DNA of 20,387 bases. Source: REDI01 sp038123735. GTDB lineage: Bacteria; Myxococcota_A; UBA796; GCA-2862545. Both the position numbers and the translations under genes were made by a program. The notes beneath the pieces were generated by a model. It ran no database searches, was not told the DNA's origin, and worked only from the letters and a program-made list of their open reading frames with translations. The stretch covers positions 1-20,387 of the forward strand of contig JAYPAP010000051.1 in NCBI GenBank assembly GCA_038123735.1. Reading direction: 5' to 3'. Positions 6,843 to 14,675 of the stretch are shown in pieces; within the stretch, counting starts at the first letter, position 1; every line of letters starts with the position of its first letter.

Positions 6843-7363
6843 TTCGCGGGTTCTTCAGGAAGGGTCGTCGCATTCAGAAGCGCCTCGCGAATGTTCGCGT
6901 ATGGCGCTTCCTCCCGTGGGTCATCGGTATTGAGGTCAAATGTGGCAACTTCAACGCCATCTCGGCCGACTATTTTCAGCTCGCGAATCGCATCCGGCGG
7001 CCATTGGCTGAAGATATTGACTTGCCCGGTGTCTTGGAGCCACGGCATGTCCACGCCATCGGTAATGGTGGCATTTCCCGACTCTCGACCTCGCATATTG
7101 ATACCAAGTATCGTGATCGGTACCTCAGGATTCTCGGAGTTCACGTCGGCTACCATCGGGTCCAAGGCCTGCACGTGAGCGCGACACAGGGGGCATGTCG
7201 CCACCCCGAAATACCAGGCGCTGACTTCACCTTCAAAGTCGGCAATCCCTACTTCCTGACCAAACGTGGGCGAGGTGGGATTGACGTCCTCAAGCGCAAA
7301 GTTGGGAATTCCAGTGGTCTGCACGCAACCAGCGGCGAGAACAAACAAAACGCTACGCAGCAT
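6839..7363 (-). CDS. Redoxin/TlpA-like lipoprotein with CPLC active site
   Basis: The 174-residue product has a lipoprotein signal (MLRSVLFVLAAGC, lipid-modified Cys13). The thioredoxin-like domain starts with NFALEDVNPTSPTFGQEVGIADFEG, a peroxiredoxin/TlpA entry segment. The motif VSAWYFGVATCPLC follows (Cys57 and Cys60), and then a strand (ITILGINMRG). It is likely a membrane-anchored thiol reductant in the periplasm. Compared with the selenoprotein candidate 1.5 kb away, it has the same architecture with CPLC instead of UPAC. A good Shine-Dalgarno (GAGGTG) lies just before ATG 7361-7363. Substrate unknown. Confidence 0.85.
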   Translation of the reverse strand: MLRSVLFVLAAGCVQTTGIPNFALEDVNPTSPTFGQEVGIADFEGEVSAWYFGVATCPLCRAHVQALDPMVADVNSENPEVPITILGINMRGRESGNATITDGVDMPWLQDTGQVNIFSQWPPDAIRELKIVGRDGVEVATFDLNTDDPREEAPYANIREALLNATTLPEEPAN

Positions 7364-7509
7364 CCTTCACCTCAGCCCTAGCTGGCGCCATATAACCGGG
7401 TGAGCGGGACTCCGACGCCTCGATTCGCTGGTTGACTATACGAAAGTCACCAACGGCCCTACATCCGATGGGTCTGACTCACAGAATGCCGATGCTCTAC
7501 GGCGAACAG

Positions 7510-8835
7510 CTACCGCAATCCGGCCACGTCGAGGTACTGCTCGGCCGTACGTCGGACCAGGTCATCTGGATAGCGACACAACCGTTCGGCGCGTTTCAGG
7601 ACCTCATCTGAAGGTCGCCCACGAAGTACGTTCAGACACATCGCGATCAGCCTTGGGTCCGCTTGTTCAGAGCCAGGAACCACTGGAGCGAGGGCTGCAT
7701 CCATCACTTCAAGGAATGGAGCTGCAGTATGCTCGCCCGTGCCGAGGATCTTTTTGATGCTCACCAAATTCGAGATCCACCGGCGGCTAGCGAGGAGTTC
7801 GCGGAGGGACTTGTCATTGTCGAACAGCACCTCAGGGTTCACCGTATCGTCGATCGTTTGTTGGTCCACCATCAGAGGGGTGCCCTCAAGGAACTTAATC
7901 TCGGCATAGTCCTCGTGATCTTCGGGAGGGACCTGGCGGCGAGCCACGACTAGCGGCTTAACATATTCCCGGGCGAAAGCATGAATATCCGGAGAGAGCG
8001 AGCCCATCGCCAACACCAGCTTGAGCGTCTTGGCTACTTCAAGATGAGATGGGCGATCCTCAGGTTCATACTCCAGCATCCCGCGCAGCAGGGTGAGAAG
8101 CCGGGTCATCGCTGGTGGCGCTAACTCCAGCTCAGCGACGGCATTGAGTGCGTCTTCCAAGCGAACTGCATGCCGTCTGGGATTTAAGGACATCGATACC
8201 GATCTTCCGAGCATCAACTCCATTAAAATTAGCCCTAGCGCGTAGACATCAGCCGCTGGCTCATCAGGAGCACCGTCCAGTCGCTCGGGTGACATGTACG
8301 CACGCGTTCCGAGCACCATGCTGACGGTATCCGACTCTTTGCCGTCGAAGTCACCGTGAGCAAGCCCAAAATCAACGAGTTTAAGCTCGCCACCTAGCGT
8401 GAGCAGCATGTTGTTCGGCTTGAGGTCACGGTGCACGAGGTTCATGGGCCGAGGGGGTTCACCCTGTGTTCTCGTCCACGCGTGCTCTAGCGCTTCAGCA
8501 GACCAAGCGATCAATTCGCAGGCCACCCCGAGCGGAAACGGACGCTTCATCGAGTCCATCAGGTCGCCCAAAGAGTAGGCCTCTAGCCACTCCATGACAA
8601 TAACCGGCCGGCCCCAGCGCTCATCCAGGTCATACACCTTGACGATATTGGGGTGATCCAGAGCGATGAGCATGCGGGCTTCATCACGGGTTCGGCAGAG
8701 TACCCGCGGGTTATCGAGGTGATCCTCACGAAGCACCTTCAATGCTACGATCTTCCTTCCACGCCGCAGGTCGCGCCCTTTAACGACTGTTCCGTATGCG
8801 CCAGAACCCTCGACCGATAGCAATTTATAGGACAT
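7510..8835 (-). CDS. Hanks-type serine/threonine protein kinase
   Basis: The 441-residue protein has a complete kinase domain over about residues 1-275: glycine loop GSGAYGTVVKG, VALKVL with the ATP-binding Lys33, an alpha-C Glu in RDEARML, hinge VMEWLE, catalytic loop HRDLKPNN (Asp137), DFG (Asp155), activation segment ending in GTRAYMSPERLDG, and DVYALGLILMELMLG. All key residues are present, so it should be active. The C-terminal 165 residues are helical with no membrane span and may be HEAT-like (DEVLKRAERLCRYPDDLVRRTAEQYLD); they may sense or bind partners. I use ATG 8835 because GAGG lies 7 nt upstream; a GTG at 8838 precedes it directly. It starts 35 nt after the metallopeptidase stop, so the two are probably co-transcribed. 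Confidence 0.93.
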   Translation of the reverse strand: MSYKLLSVEGSGAYGTVVKGRDLRRGRKIVALKVLREDHLDNPRVLCRTRDEARMLIALDHPNIVKVYDLDERWGRPVIVMEWLEAYSLGDLMDSMKRPFPLGVACELIAWSAEALEHAWTRTQGEPPRPMNLVHRDLKPNNMLLTLGGELKLVDFGLAHGDFDGKESDTVSMVLGTRAYMSPERLDGAPDEPAADVYALGLILMELMLGRSVSMSLNPRRHAVRLEDALNAVAELELAPPAMTRLLTLLRGMLEYEPEDRPSHLEVAKTLKLVLAMGSLSPDIHAFAREYVKPLVVARRQVPPEDHEDYAEIKFLEGTPLMVDQQTIDDTVNPEVLFDNDKSLRELLASRRWISNLVSIKKILGTGEHTAAPFLEVMDAALAPVVPGSEQADPRLIAMCLNVLRGRPSDEVLKRAERLCRYPDDLVRRTAEQYLDVAGLR

Positions 8836-8870
8836 CACAGCGCCTCAAAACAGCTCTCACCAGGAGCAGA

Positions 8871-10145
8871 CTACCAAGGCCCCAATAACCACCCCGGCGC
8901 CGCATTCACCCACAGCCACCCAAGAACTGGCATATACGAGACACGAAATACCTCCATGACTCGTGAAAACACGGTTGGCTGGCCGTTCAGAGTAAGGACC
9001 GCCCTCCTGGCAGCCTCAACATCGGGTGACGGGACGTCATCATCCTCTAGATGTCCGTGAGATAGCATCGAAGAACGCCGGGCCACGCGCTCCGTCTCAT
9101 CTCGAAACAGGCTCAAGGGCAGACCAACTAACGGGGCTAGCACTTGGTTTATAAGCGGAAGCACCGACAGCATTCCCGCCGCGATGCAGAGGTCCCGGCC
9201 AGTGGTGGATGGCATCAAAAGCGCGATCAGCACTAAGGCCGTGGTGCCCAGCGCACCTCCGATATCTCCGACACGCTCACGCAGTTGCTGATGCCGCACG
9301 TCCTGAAAAGACCTCACGTCCGGCCAAAACACGGCACGGTAGCAGACGCGGATGGCTCTCTTACTCAGGATGAGGCTCAAACCCAATAGGATCGGCGCCA
9401 ACGCCCATAGGGGATTTGCACCTTGAACGATCGCGCCTAGCGGAATGGCGCTGGCCCCCAGCAACAGGCACACCAGGACCAAGGCCCGCGCCACCCCTCC
9501 CGAGACATGAGCCCCCCAGGCAGCAAGGAGGGACAACATTGCTCGTTGCATCTGCACAACCGAGAGGCGCCCATCATTCTTGAGGGCCTGCCATGCGGTG
9601 CGAGATGCAGACCCTTCGTCTACGATCACTACGCCATCAAACACCACGCCCACCGCGAGAATGGCGATCGAGCACCAAAGCAGCACCTCTGAACCGGTGA
9701 GCCATGTGGTGAGCAGCGCCGCCACCGAGAAGCGGCCCAGCAACACCGAAAGGCCGCGAGAATAAACAAAGATGGCAGATAACACCGGACTCTTACGGTG
9801 GAGGACGTGCCCCATCTCGTGGGCCGTCACCGCCCACGCCACCGCTTTGCGGCCGCTCATTGTCCGCATCGAGAGGGCAATGTAGTTCGCCTGCGGAAGA
9901 AAGCCCTCTACACCTGACAAAAGGGGATCTGTTGGGCCGACCGTGGTTTCCGACAGATCGAGTCGGTCGAGTTGGGCCCGGAGCCACTCTCCAGCTGCTT
10001 CTGGGAGCTCCGCCTCCAAACCCCGGTTGGCACCGAAACGATGAATGACCATGAAGATCGCGGAGGCGACGGACATCGCCAAAAATGGAAAAACGGCGAA
10101 TGCGAGTAGCATCCACCGTTCCCAAAGTATCGACCAGGCGTCCAT
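8871..10145 (-). CDS. Membrane-bound zinc metallopeptidase, YugP/Zn_peptidase_2-like
   Basis: The 424-residue protein opens with a membrane span (LAFAVFPFLAMSVASAIFMVI). A soluble stretch leads to NYIALSMRTMSGRKAVAWAVTAHEMGHVLHR, whose HEMGH (about 109-113) is the zinc-binding HExxH. The segment VIVDEGSASRTAWQAL corresponds to the conserved EFDASRRAL block of the YugP family and supplies the probable third ligand Glu. Several further hydrophobic spans surround and follow the active site, an extended C-terminal half compared with the roughly 230-residue YugP. Two ATGs are adjacent; AGGAGG at 10151-10156 is 5 nt from the second (10145) and only 2 nt from the first (10148), so I choose the second. 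It sits between the glycine-rich lipoprotein and the kinase. Substrate unknown. Confidence 0.85.
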   Translation of the reverse strand: MDAWSILWERWMLLAFAVFPFLAMSVASAIFMVIHRFGANRGLEAELPEAAGEWLRAQLDRLDLSETTVGPTDPLLSGVEGFLPQANYIALSMRTMSGRKAVAWAVTAHEMGHVLHRKSPVLSAIFVYSRGLSVLLGRFSVAALLTTWLTGSEVLLWCSIAILAVGVVFDGVVIVDEGSASRTAWQALKNDGRLSVVQMQRAMLSLLAAWGAHVSGGVARALVLVCLLLGASAIPLGAIVQGANPLWALAPILLGLSLILSKRAIRVCYRAVFWPDVRSFQDVRHQQLRERVGDIGGALGTTALVLIALLMPSTTGRDLCIAAGMLSVLPLINQVLAPLVGLPLSLFRDETERVARRSSMLSHGHLEDDDVPSPDVEAARRAVLTLNGQPTVFSRVMEVFRVSYMPVLGWLWVNAAPGWLLGPW

Positions 10146-10154
10146 CATGACCTC

Positions 10155-10178
10155 CTAGCGAGCAGACACGCCCGCTAG
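10155..10178 (-). promoter_or_regulatory. Hairpin abutting the metallopeptidase Shine-Dalgarno
   Basis: On the minus-strand transcript a 9-bp stem (one G.U wobble) closes the loop GTGTCT. Its 3' arm ends in CTAG, and the AG of that arm is the start of the AGGAGG ribosome site. It lies in the 47-nt spacer between the glycine-rich lipoprotein and the metallopeptidase. The wobble pairs only on this strand (A.C on the other), consistent with an RNA role. No T tract follows, so it is not a classical terminator; partial control of ribosome access or mRNA protection is possible. Confidence 0.5.
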
Positions 10179-10192
10179 TGCCTGGGTTCCGA

Positions 10193-12694
10193 CTACTTTC
10201 CGATCCAATCGATAGAGACCTTACCGGCTTTAGTCTGCACACCTGCGCTGTTGCTGGTGCTCGAGCCGCGGTTGTAGGAGCCACCGCCACCTGCAACCCG
10301 ACCGCCATCACCGCCGGAATAGCCGCCACCGCCGCCGCCGCCGCAGCTACCGTTGCCGGCACCACCAGCCCCAAAGCCGCCGTACGCGTTATAAGAACTG
10401 GTTCCGCCACCCTTCAGGCCGCTCTTCCAGCTCTGTCCGCCATTGGCAGCGTTGTACTCGTACGCGCCGTTCGAGTTCAGGCCGCCACCAGCAGAACCCC
10501 ACGAGCTCGATGAGACGATTCCGCCGCTGCCGAGTCCGCCGCTCTTAGCACCGCAAGAGTGAGAGGAGCCGGAGCCGGAGGCATTACCTGCTGATTCGGT
10601 CGTACGACCGCTACAGCCATTCTGCACAACGCTGGTCCGGGTTCCTGCACCACCGCCAGCGACGACGATTGGCTTGTCGGCTGCATCAACGACCCACGAG
10701 CCGCCACCGCCACCGCCGGAACATCCGTTTCCACGTGCTTCATGCCCGACGGCGATGTACAGAACATCGCCCTCATTGAGGCTGAAGTCACCACGCATCC
10801 GGGCACCCTTTCCACCGGAGTAGCTTGGGTCAGCACTGTGACCCTGTGCACCAAATGCTTCGATTCGATAGGTTCCGTCCTGAGGAACGGTCCACTTTTG
10901 CTTACCGCCGGACACGGTAACTTCGCCCTCGAGGGTCGTACCGGTGTAGGCACAACTAGTAGGGCCGTTCTGGCCGCTGGCACCACAAGTGTTGAAGTTC
11001 CGGATGCCGGCCCAGCAGGTGTTCCACTTGGTCACGTCTGAGTCGTCGCAGTCATCATCATTGCGGACGTAGCCGGAAGGTTCAGAGCATGTGGTCAGCG
11101 AAATCTTGCTATCACCGTAGGTGTCGCCATCCGAGTCCTTGTACCAGGTGCCATCCTTGCCAGTCCAGTTGGGATCAGCCTTGTCGGCGAGGCCGTTACA
11201 GTCGTTGTCGAGGCCGGCGTCGCAGACTTCTTCAGCTCCAGGATTGACGTCTGGGTCGGTGTCGTCGCAATCGTTGTCCTTCTTGACGTAGCCCGCTGGC
11301 TTTTCGCAGGACTCTTTGGTGGACAATGTCTGGCCGTATCCATCCTCATCGTCGTCTTGGTACCAGGTGAGGGTCTTCGCGTCTGGGTCGGCGTAGTCGA
11401 TCAGCGAATCGCAGTCATTGTCGATAGAGTCGCAGAACTCGTCGGCTCCAGGGTAGACATCCGGATTGTCATCGTCGCAGTCGCTGTCGTCTGTCGTGAA
11501 GCCGGGTGGTTCTGAACAGGCCTTGCCGGTTCGAGCCGGGTCACCAAAGCCATCCTCGTCGTAGTCCATGTAGTAGGTGGTCGCGTCTGAAGCGTCGCCG
11601 CCATCGGTGCTGCCATCGCAGTTGTTGTCGATTCCATCGCAAACTTCCGTCGCGAGGGGACTGATGTCGGTGGTTGAATCGTCGCAGTCTTGGCTGTTGA
11701 GGACGTAAACATCGGTTCCGGAGGAGGGGTCCTCGCAGCTGTTCACGAAGGTGTCGGGATCTCCGTACTTGTCGCCATCCGTGTCAGCAAACCACGGAGT
11801 GTCGGGACTGCGGAAGCGGTCGCGATCGTCGCAGTCGCCGCCAGTGGCGATGAACCCATCCGGCTGCAGACAGGACTTCACGGAGTCTGCATCATCGCCG
11901 TATCCATCTCCATCATCGTCGGCGTACCAATCGGCAGCATCGACAGAATCCGACCCATCGATACGACCATCACAGTTATTGTCGAAACCGTCGCACTCTT
12001 CAGCCACGCCAGGGTTGACTCCGGCATCGCTATCGTTGCAGTCGCCGTCAGCATCAACCCATGCGTCCGATGGGCCAGCACAGGCCTTGAGCTCTGCTCC
12101 CGCCCGGCCATATCCATCGCCATCACCGTCTAGGTACCAGAACTTGGCGTCCACGGCATCGGGTTCATCGACGCGAGCATCACAATCATTATCAGCGCCG
12201 TCGCAGACCTCATCAGCGCCCGGATTGACGTCGGCTGCAGAGTCATCACAGTCGAGGTCGTTGGCGACAAAGCCGCCTTCGCCGTCGCAACGGTCGGTGG
12301 CCGTATTGGGGTCACCGAAGCCATCGCCATCAGAGTCAGCGTACCAAATGCCTTTCTCGGTGTTCTCATCCACGAAGCCGTCGCAGTCATCATCTGCGCC
12401 GTTACACGCTTCAGCAGCATTGGGGCTGACACCAGCATCTGAATCATCGCAATCGCCGGTGCGGGTCGCCCACGTTCCATCGGTGGGGCGGTTGCAGGAC
12501 TCGCGAACCTCGGAGTCGTCACCGCCGAAGCCATCGCCATCCAAGTCAGCGAACCAGGTGCGTGCCTCGCTGACGGTCTGGTCGTAATCGTCGCAGTCGA
12601 TGTCGGACATGACGCCATCACCGTCGAGGTCTCGAACGTTATTGCACGCCATGGCGGCGAGGGAGAGGAGGATGCTGAGGGACTGAATGCGCAT
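10193..12694 (-). CDS. Lipoprotein with about eight MopE-type repeats and a C-terminal ALK/LTK-like glycine-rich domain
   Basis: The 833-residue product starts with a signal peptide and likely lipobox (ILLSLAAMAC, Cys17); GGAG lies 6 nt before the ATG. Residues about 22-560 hold eight units built on W(F/Y)xDxDGDGxGD, then a Cys, then DCDDxxxxxxPGAxExCDGxDNxCDG. These are the putative metal-binding repeats of MopE-like proteins, rich in Asp and paired Cys. The fifth unit lacks the usual CDGxDNxCDG lead-in. Residues about 597-833 switch to a glycine-rich module: KWTVPQDGTYRIEAFGAQG, GGKGARMRGDFSL, GDVLYIAVG, runs of GGGGGG and IVVAGGGAG. This closely follows the glycine-rich domain of animal ALK/LTK receptors (Pfam Gly_rich). 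Probably a surface-exposed, calcium- or metal-stabilised protein. First gene of a probable operon with the metallopeptidase and kinase. Confidence 0.85.
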   Translation of the reverse strand: MRIQSLSILLSLAAMACNNVRDLDGDGVMSDIDCDDYDQTVSEARTWFADLDGDGFGGDDSEVRESCNRPTDGTWATRTGDCDDSDAGVSPNAAEACNGADDDCDGFVDENTEKGIWYADSDGDGFGDPNTATDRCDGEGGFVANDLDCDDSAADVNPGADEVCDGADNDCDARVDEPDAVDAKFWYLDGDGDGYGRAGAELKACAGPSDAWVDADGDCNDSDAGVNPGVAEECDGFDNNCDGRIDGSDSVDAADWYADDDGDGYGDDADSVKSCLQPDGFIATGGDCDDRDRFRSPDTPWFADTDGDKYGDPDTFVNSCEDPSSGTDVYVLNSQDCDDSTTDISPLATEVCDGIDNNCDGSTDGGDASDATTYYMDYDEDGFGDPARTGKACSEPPGFTTDDSDCDDDNPDVYPGADEFCDSIDNDCDSLIDYADPDAKTLTWYQDDDEDGYGQTLSTKESCEKPAGYVKKDNDCDDTDPDVNPGAEEVCDAGLDNDCNGLADKADPNWTGKDGTWYKDSDGDTYGDSKISLTTCSEPSGYVRNDDDCDDSDVTKWNTCWAGIRNFNTCGASGQNGPTSCAYTGTTLEGEVTVSGGKQKWTVPQDGTYRIEAFGAQGHSADPSYSGGKGARMRGDFSLNEGDVLYIAVGHEARGNGCSGGGGGGSWVVDAADKPIVVAGGGAGTRTSVVQNGCSGRTTESAGNASGSGSSHSCGAKSGGLGSGGIVSSSSWGSAGGGLNSNGAYEYNAANGGQSWKSGLKGGGTSSYNAYGGFGAGGAGNGSCGGGGGGGYSGGDGGRVAGGGGSYNRGSSTSNSAGVQTKAGKVSIDWIGK
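11030..12630 (-). repeat. Tandem coding repeats, MopE-type, about eight units
   Basis: Degenerate units of roughly 60-70 codons, each centred on an acidic DGDGxGD loop and a DCDD/CDGxDNxCDG pair. The repetition is at protein level; the DNA copies have diverged, so these are old duplications and not a recent expansion or a CRISPR array. Confidence 0.85.
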
Positions 12695-12995
12695 GGTTGG
12701 CTCCGCGGCCCTGGGGGACAGGAAATTCGCTCAAGAACTGAAACGAGATGCACCGGAGTGTGACAGGCGAACAACACGCACGTCAAGGAGACGTCATGCC
12801 ACGAGGAAGCCGGCAGACGGCTCATTCATCGCCGGCACCCACCGCGACCGAGCGCATGGGCGGAATCATCAGGTATAAACTTAACTTTTAGGGCGAGTGA
12901 GGGTTCGTGTGCTCACCTTGCCTGACCCGCAGCAATGCTCACCCAAAACATCGGAAGCCTGCAGAGGATGGTTCCCGACTTGCGCATCGTGATTT
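12695..12995. other. Intergenic region, gltX to glycine-rich lipoprotein gene
   Basis: This stretch of about 300 bases should hold the gltX 3' end signal and the promoter of the minus-strand lipoprotein gene. An AT-rich patch at 12873-12890 (TATAAACTTAACTTTTA on the plus strand) stands out and could contain a -10 element for the minus-strand gene, but its spacing to a -35 is not convincing. A separated GCCGGC pair (about 12807-12835) and a short direct repeat GCTCACC are also visible. I find no convincing terminator, RNA gene or small ORF. Confidence 0.4.
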
Positions 12996-14619
12996 TCAGA
13001 GCGCGGCGAGGTGCTGAAGCAGCCGGTCGATGCGCGCCAAGACATCGTCCCGTTCAAGGAGACCCAAGCACTCCCAGAGGCCTGGGGTGGCAGCCGAGCC
13101 CGAGATGGCCACCCGTAGGGGCTGAGCCACCTTTCCAAGACCAACGCCTTGGGTTTCAGCAAAGCCTTTGACCGCGGCTTCAAGTCCATCCAAGGTCCAC
13201 TCGGCTGAAGCGATCACCGCGCGGACAGCCTGCAGGTTATCTGCACCACCACCCTTGAGAAGCCACTTCTTAACTGCCTTTGAGTCGTACTCATTCGGAG
13301 CGATCCGGAGCCAGCCTGTGGCCTGTTCCAGCTCGACGAAGGTGTGAACCCGAGGCGCGAACAGCTCGAAAATCTCACGCAACTTGGGCTCGGGCAACTC
13401 CTGAAGTGGGCTCGTGACGACCTCGAACCAGCGGTTGAGATGCTGAGACACCACTTCCCATGGAGCGTTGCGCAGATGTTCCCCGTTCATCCAGCGGAGC
13501 TTAGTCACGTCAAACTTAGCGTTCGTCTTGCCGATTCGCCCGAGATCCCAGCGCTCGATCAATTCGTCGAGGGAGAAGATCTCTCGCTCCGTACCATCAG
13601 CCTNNNNNNNNNNGCGCGAGGTAGTTCACGACTGCTTCAGGCACAAAGCCACCTTTCCAGAAGTCGAGTACTTCGATCATCGGAAGCTCGACATCGAGGC
13701 AGGCCGCGATGGCTTCGGCCGTCGGAATGTCGTCGGACTTCTTCTTGGCGAACCGCAGAAGTGACTCCACTGCAACCCCTGAGTCTTCTGCCAACCACGC
13801 CCAGTCACCAGCGCCACGCTCCGTTTTCGCCGCTCGCATCGCTGCGCGTGCCGCCTTGGCCTTGTCGCGCTTTGACATCTTGGAGTTGTCAGGGTTGAAG
13901 ATGAGGGGCAAATGGCCAAATTTTGGCGGTTCCCAGCCGAGAACCTCCATCAACCCCAAGTGCTTGGGGGTATTCATCAAGTGCTCTTGGCCGCGCATGA
14001 TCTGGGAGACGAGCATGTCGTGATCATCGACGACCACGGCAAAGTGGTAGGTCGGGAACCCATCCGCCTTTCGCACCACGATGTCTTCCAGATGGTCAAC
14101 GGTGACTGTGACCTGACCGAGCACCTCATCATGGACGTGTACATCATGGTCAGGGGCCTTGAGTCGCAGGACGGGGACCCGGCCCTCGGCTTTGTAAGAC
14201 GCGACTTGTTCAGGAGAAACCTGGCGTTGCCGATAGCGAAAGTCCCGTTTTTCCGCCTGGGCCTCCGCGCGCATCGCCATCAATTCTTCCCGGGAGTCCC
14301 ATGCTTCGTACACCACACCGCGCGCTTGGAGCTCCTCGAGCAAGGCAGTGTACCGGTCGAGTCGTTGAGACTGGAAATACGGCCCGCGACCCAGGTCTTT
14401 TCCCGGACCCTCATCCCATAGCAGCCCCAACCATTCAAGGTCGCGGAGAATGCCGCGGGTGCTCTCCTCCGTCGATCGGGCTCGGTCGGTATCCTCGATG
14501 CGCAGCAAAAACCGGCCATCGTGCTTTCGCGCATGCAGCAGGCAGAACAAGGCGGTGCGAGCGCCTCCTACATGCAAAGAACCAGTAGGAGAGGGGGCAA
14601 ATCGCGTGACGACGGTCAT
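12996..14619 (-). CDS. gltX: Glutamyl-tRNA synthetase (interrupted by assembly gap)
   Basis: GltX charges tRNA-Glu with glutamate in the cytoplasm. The N-terminus RFAPSPTGSLHVGGARTAL holds the class I HIGH motif as HVGG (16-19), followed by LLRIEDTDRARS; the second signature is SKMSKR (246-251). After the 10-N gap the anticodon-binding part continues from ADGTEREIFSLDELIERWDLGRIGKTNAKFD to the TGA at 12996. The frame differs across the Ns by one base, so the gap size is a placeholder; about 15 bases (family pattern LLGWS) are likely missing. Two oddities: roughly 65 residues separate KMSKR from the FWKGGFVPEAVVNYLA block, where these are nearly adjacent in typical enzymes, and the Cys cluster of the zinc-binding insert is absent (YEAWDSREEL). 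GGAG precedes the ATG by 5 nt. Confidence 0.93.
13604..13613. other. Assembly gap (10 N) inside gltX
   Basis: Ten Ns separate NYLA from ADGTERE in the gltX reading frame. The flanks share no obvious overlap. The frames do not match with exactly ten bases; a multiple of three is needed, and family alignment suggests about 15 missing bases encoding the end of NYLALLGWS. The break is therefore an assembly artefact, not a pseudogene. Confidence 0.8.
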
Positions 14620-14675
14620 GAGGTCTCCGGCTGTTGGCGCGGGTCCTTAACGGGCACTCCGCGTTCAGCCAGCAA

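Noticed and set aside
11751..12587. Long plus-strand ORF rich in Ser and Pro
   Set aside because: It is the antisense of the Asp/Gly/Cys-rich MopE repeats; the composition is explained by the codons of the real gene on the minus strand.
11030..12630. CRISPR array or DNA satellite
   Set aside because: The periodicity is at protein level, units differ at DNA level, and no constant short repeat with unique spacers exists.
12996..14619. gltX pseudogene or split gene
   Set aside because: The frame break coincides with the N gap and both sides are fully typical, so the break is assembly-derived.
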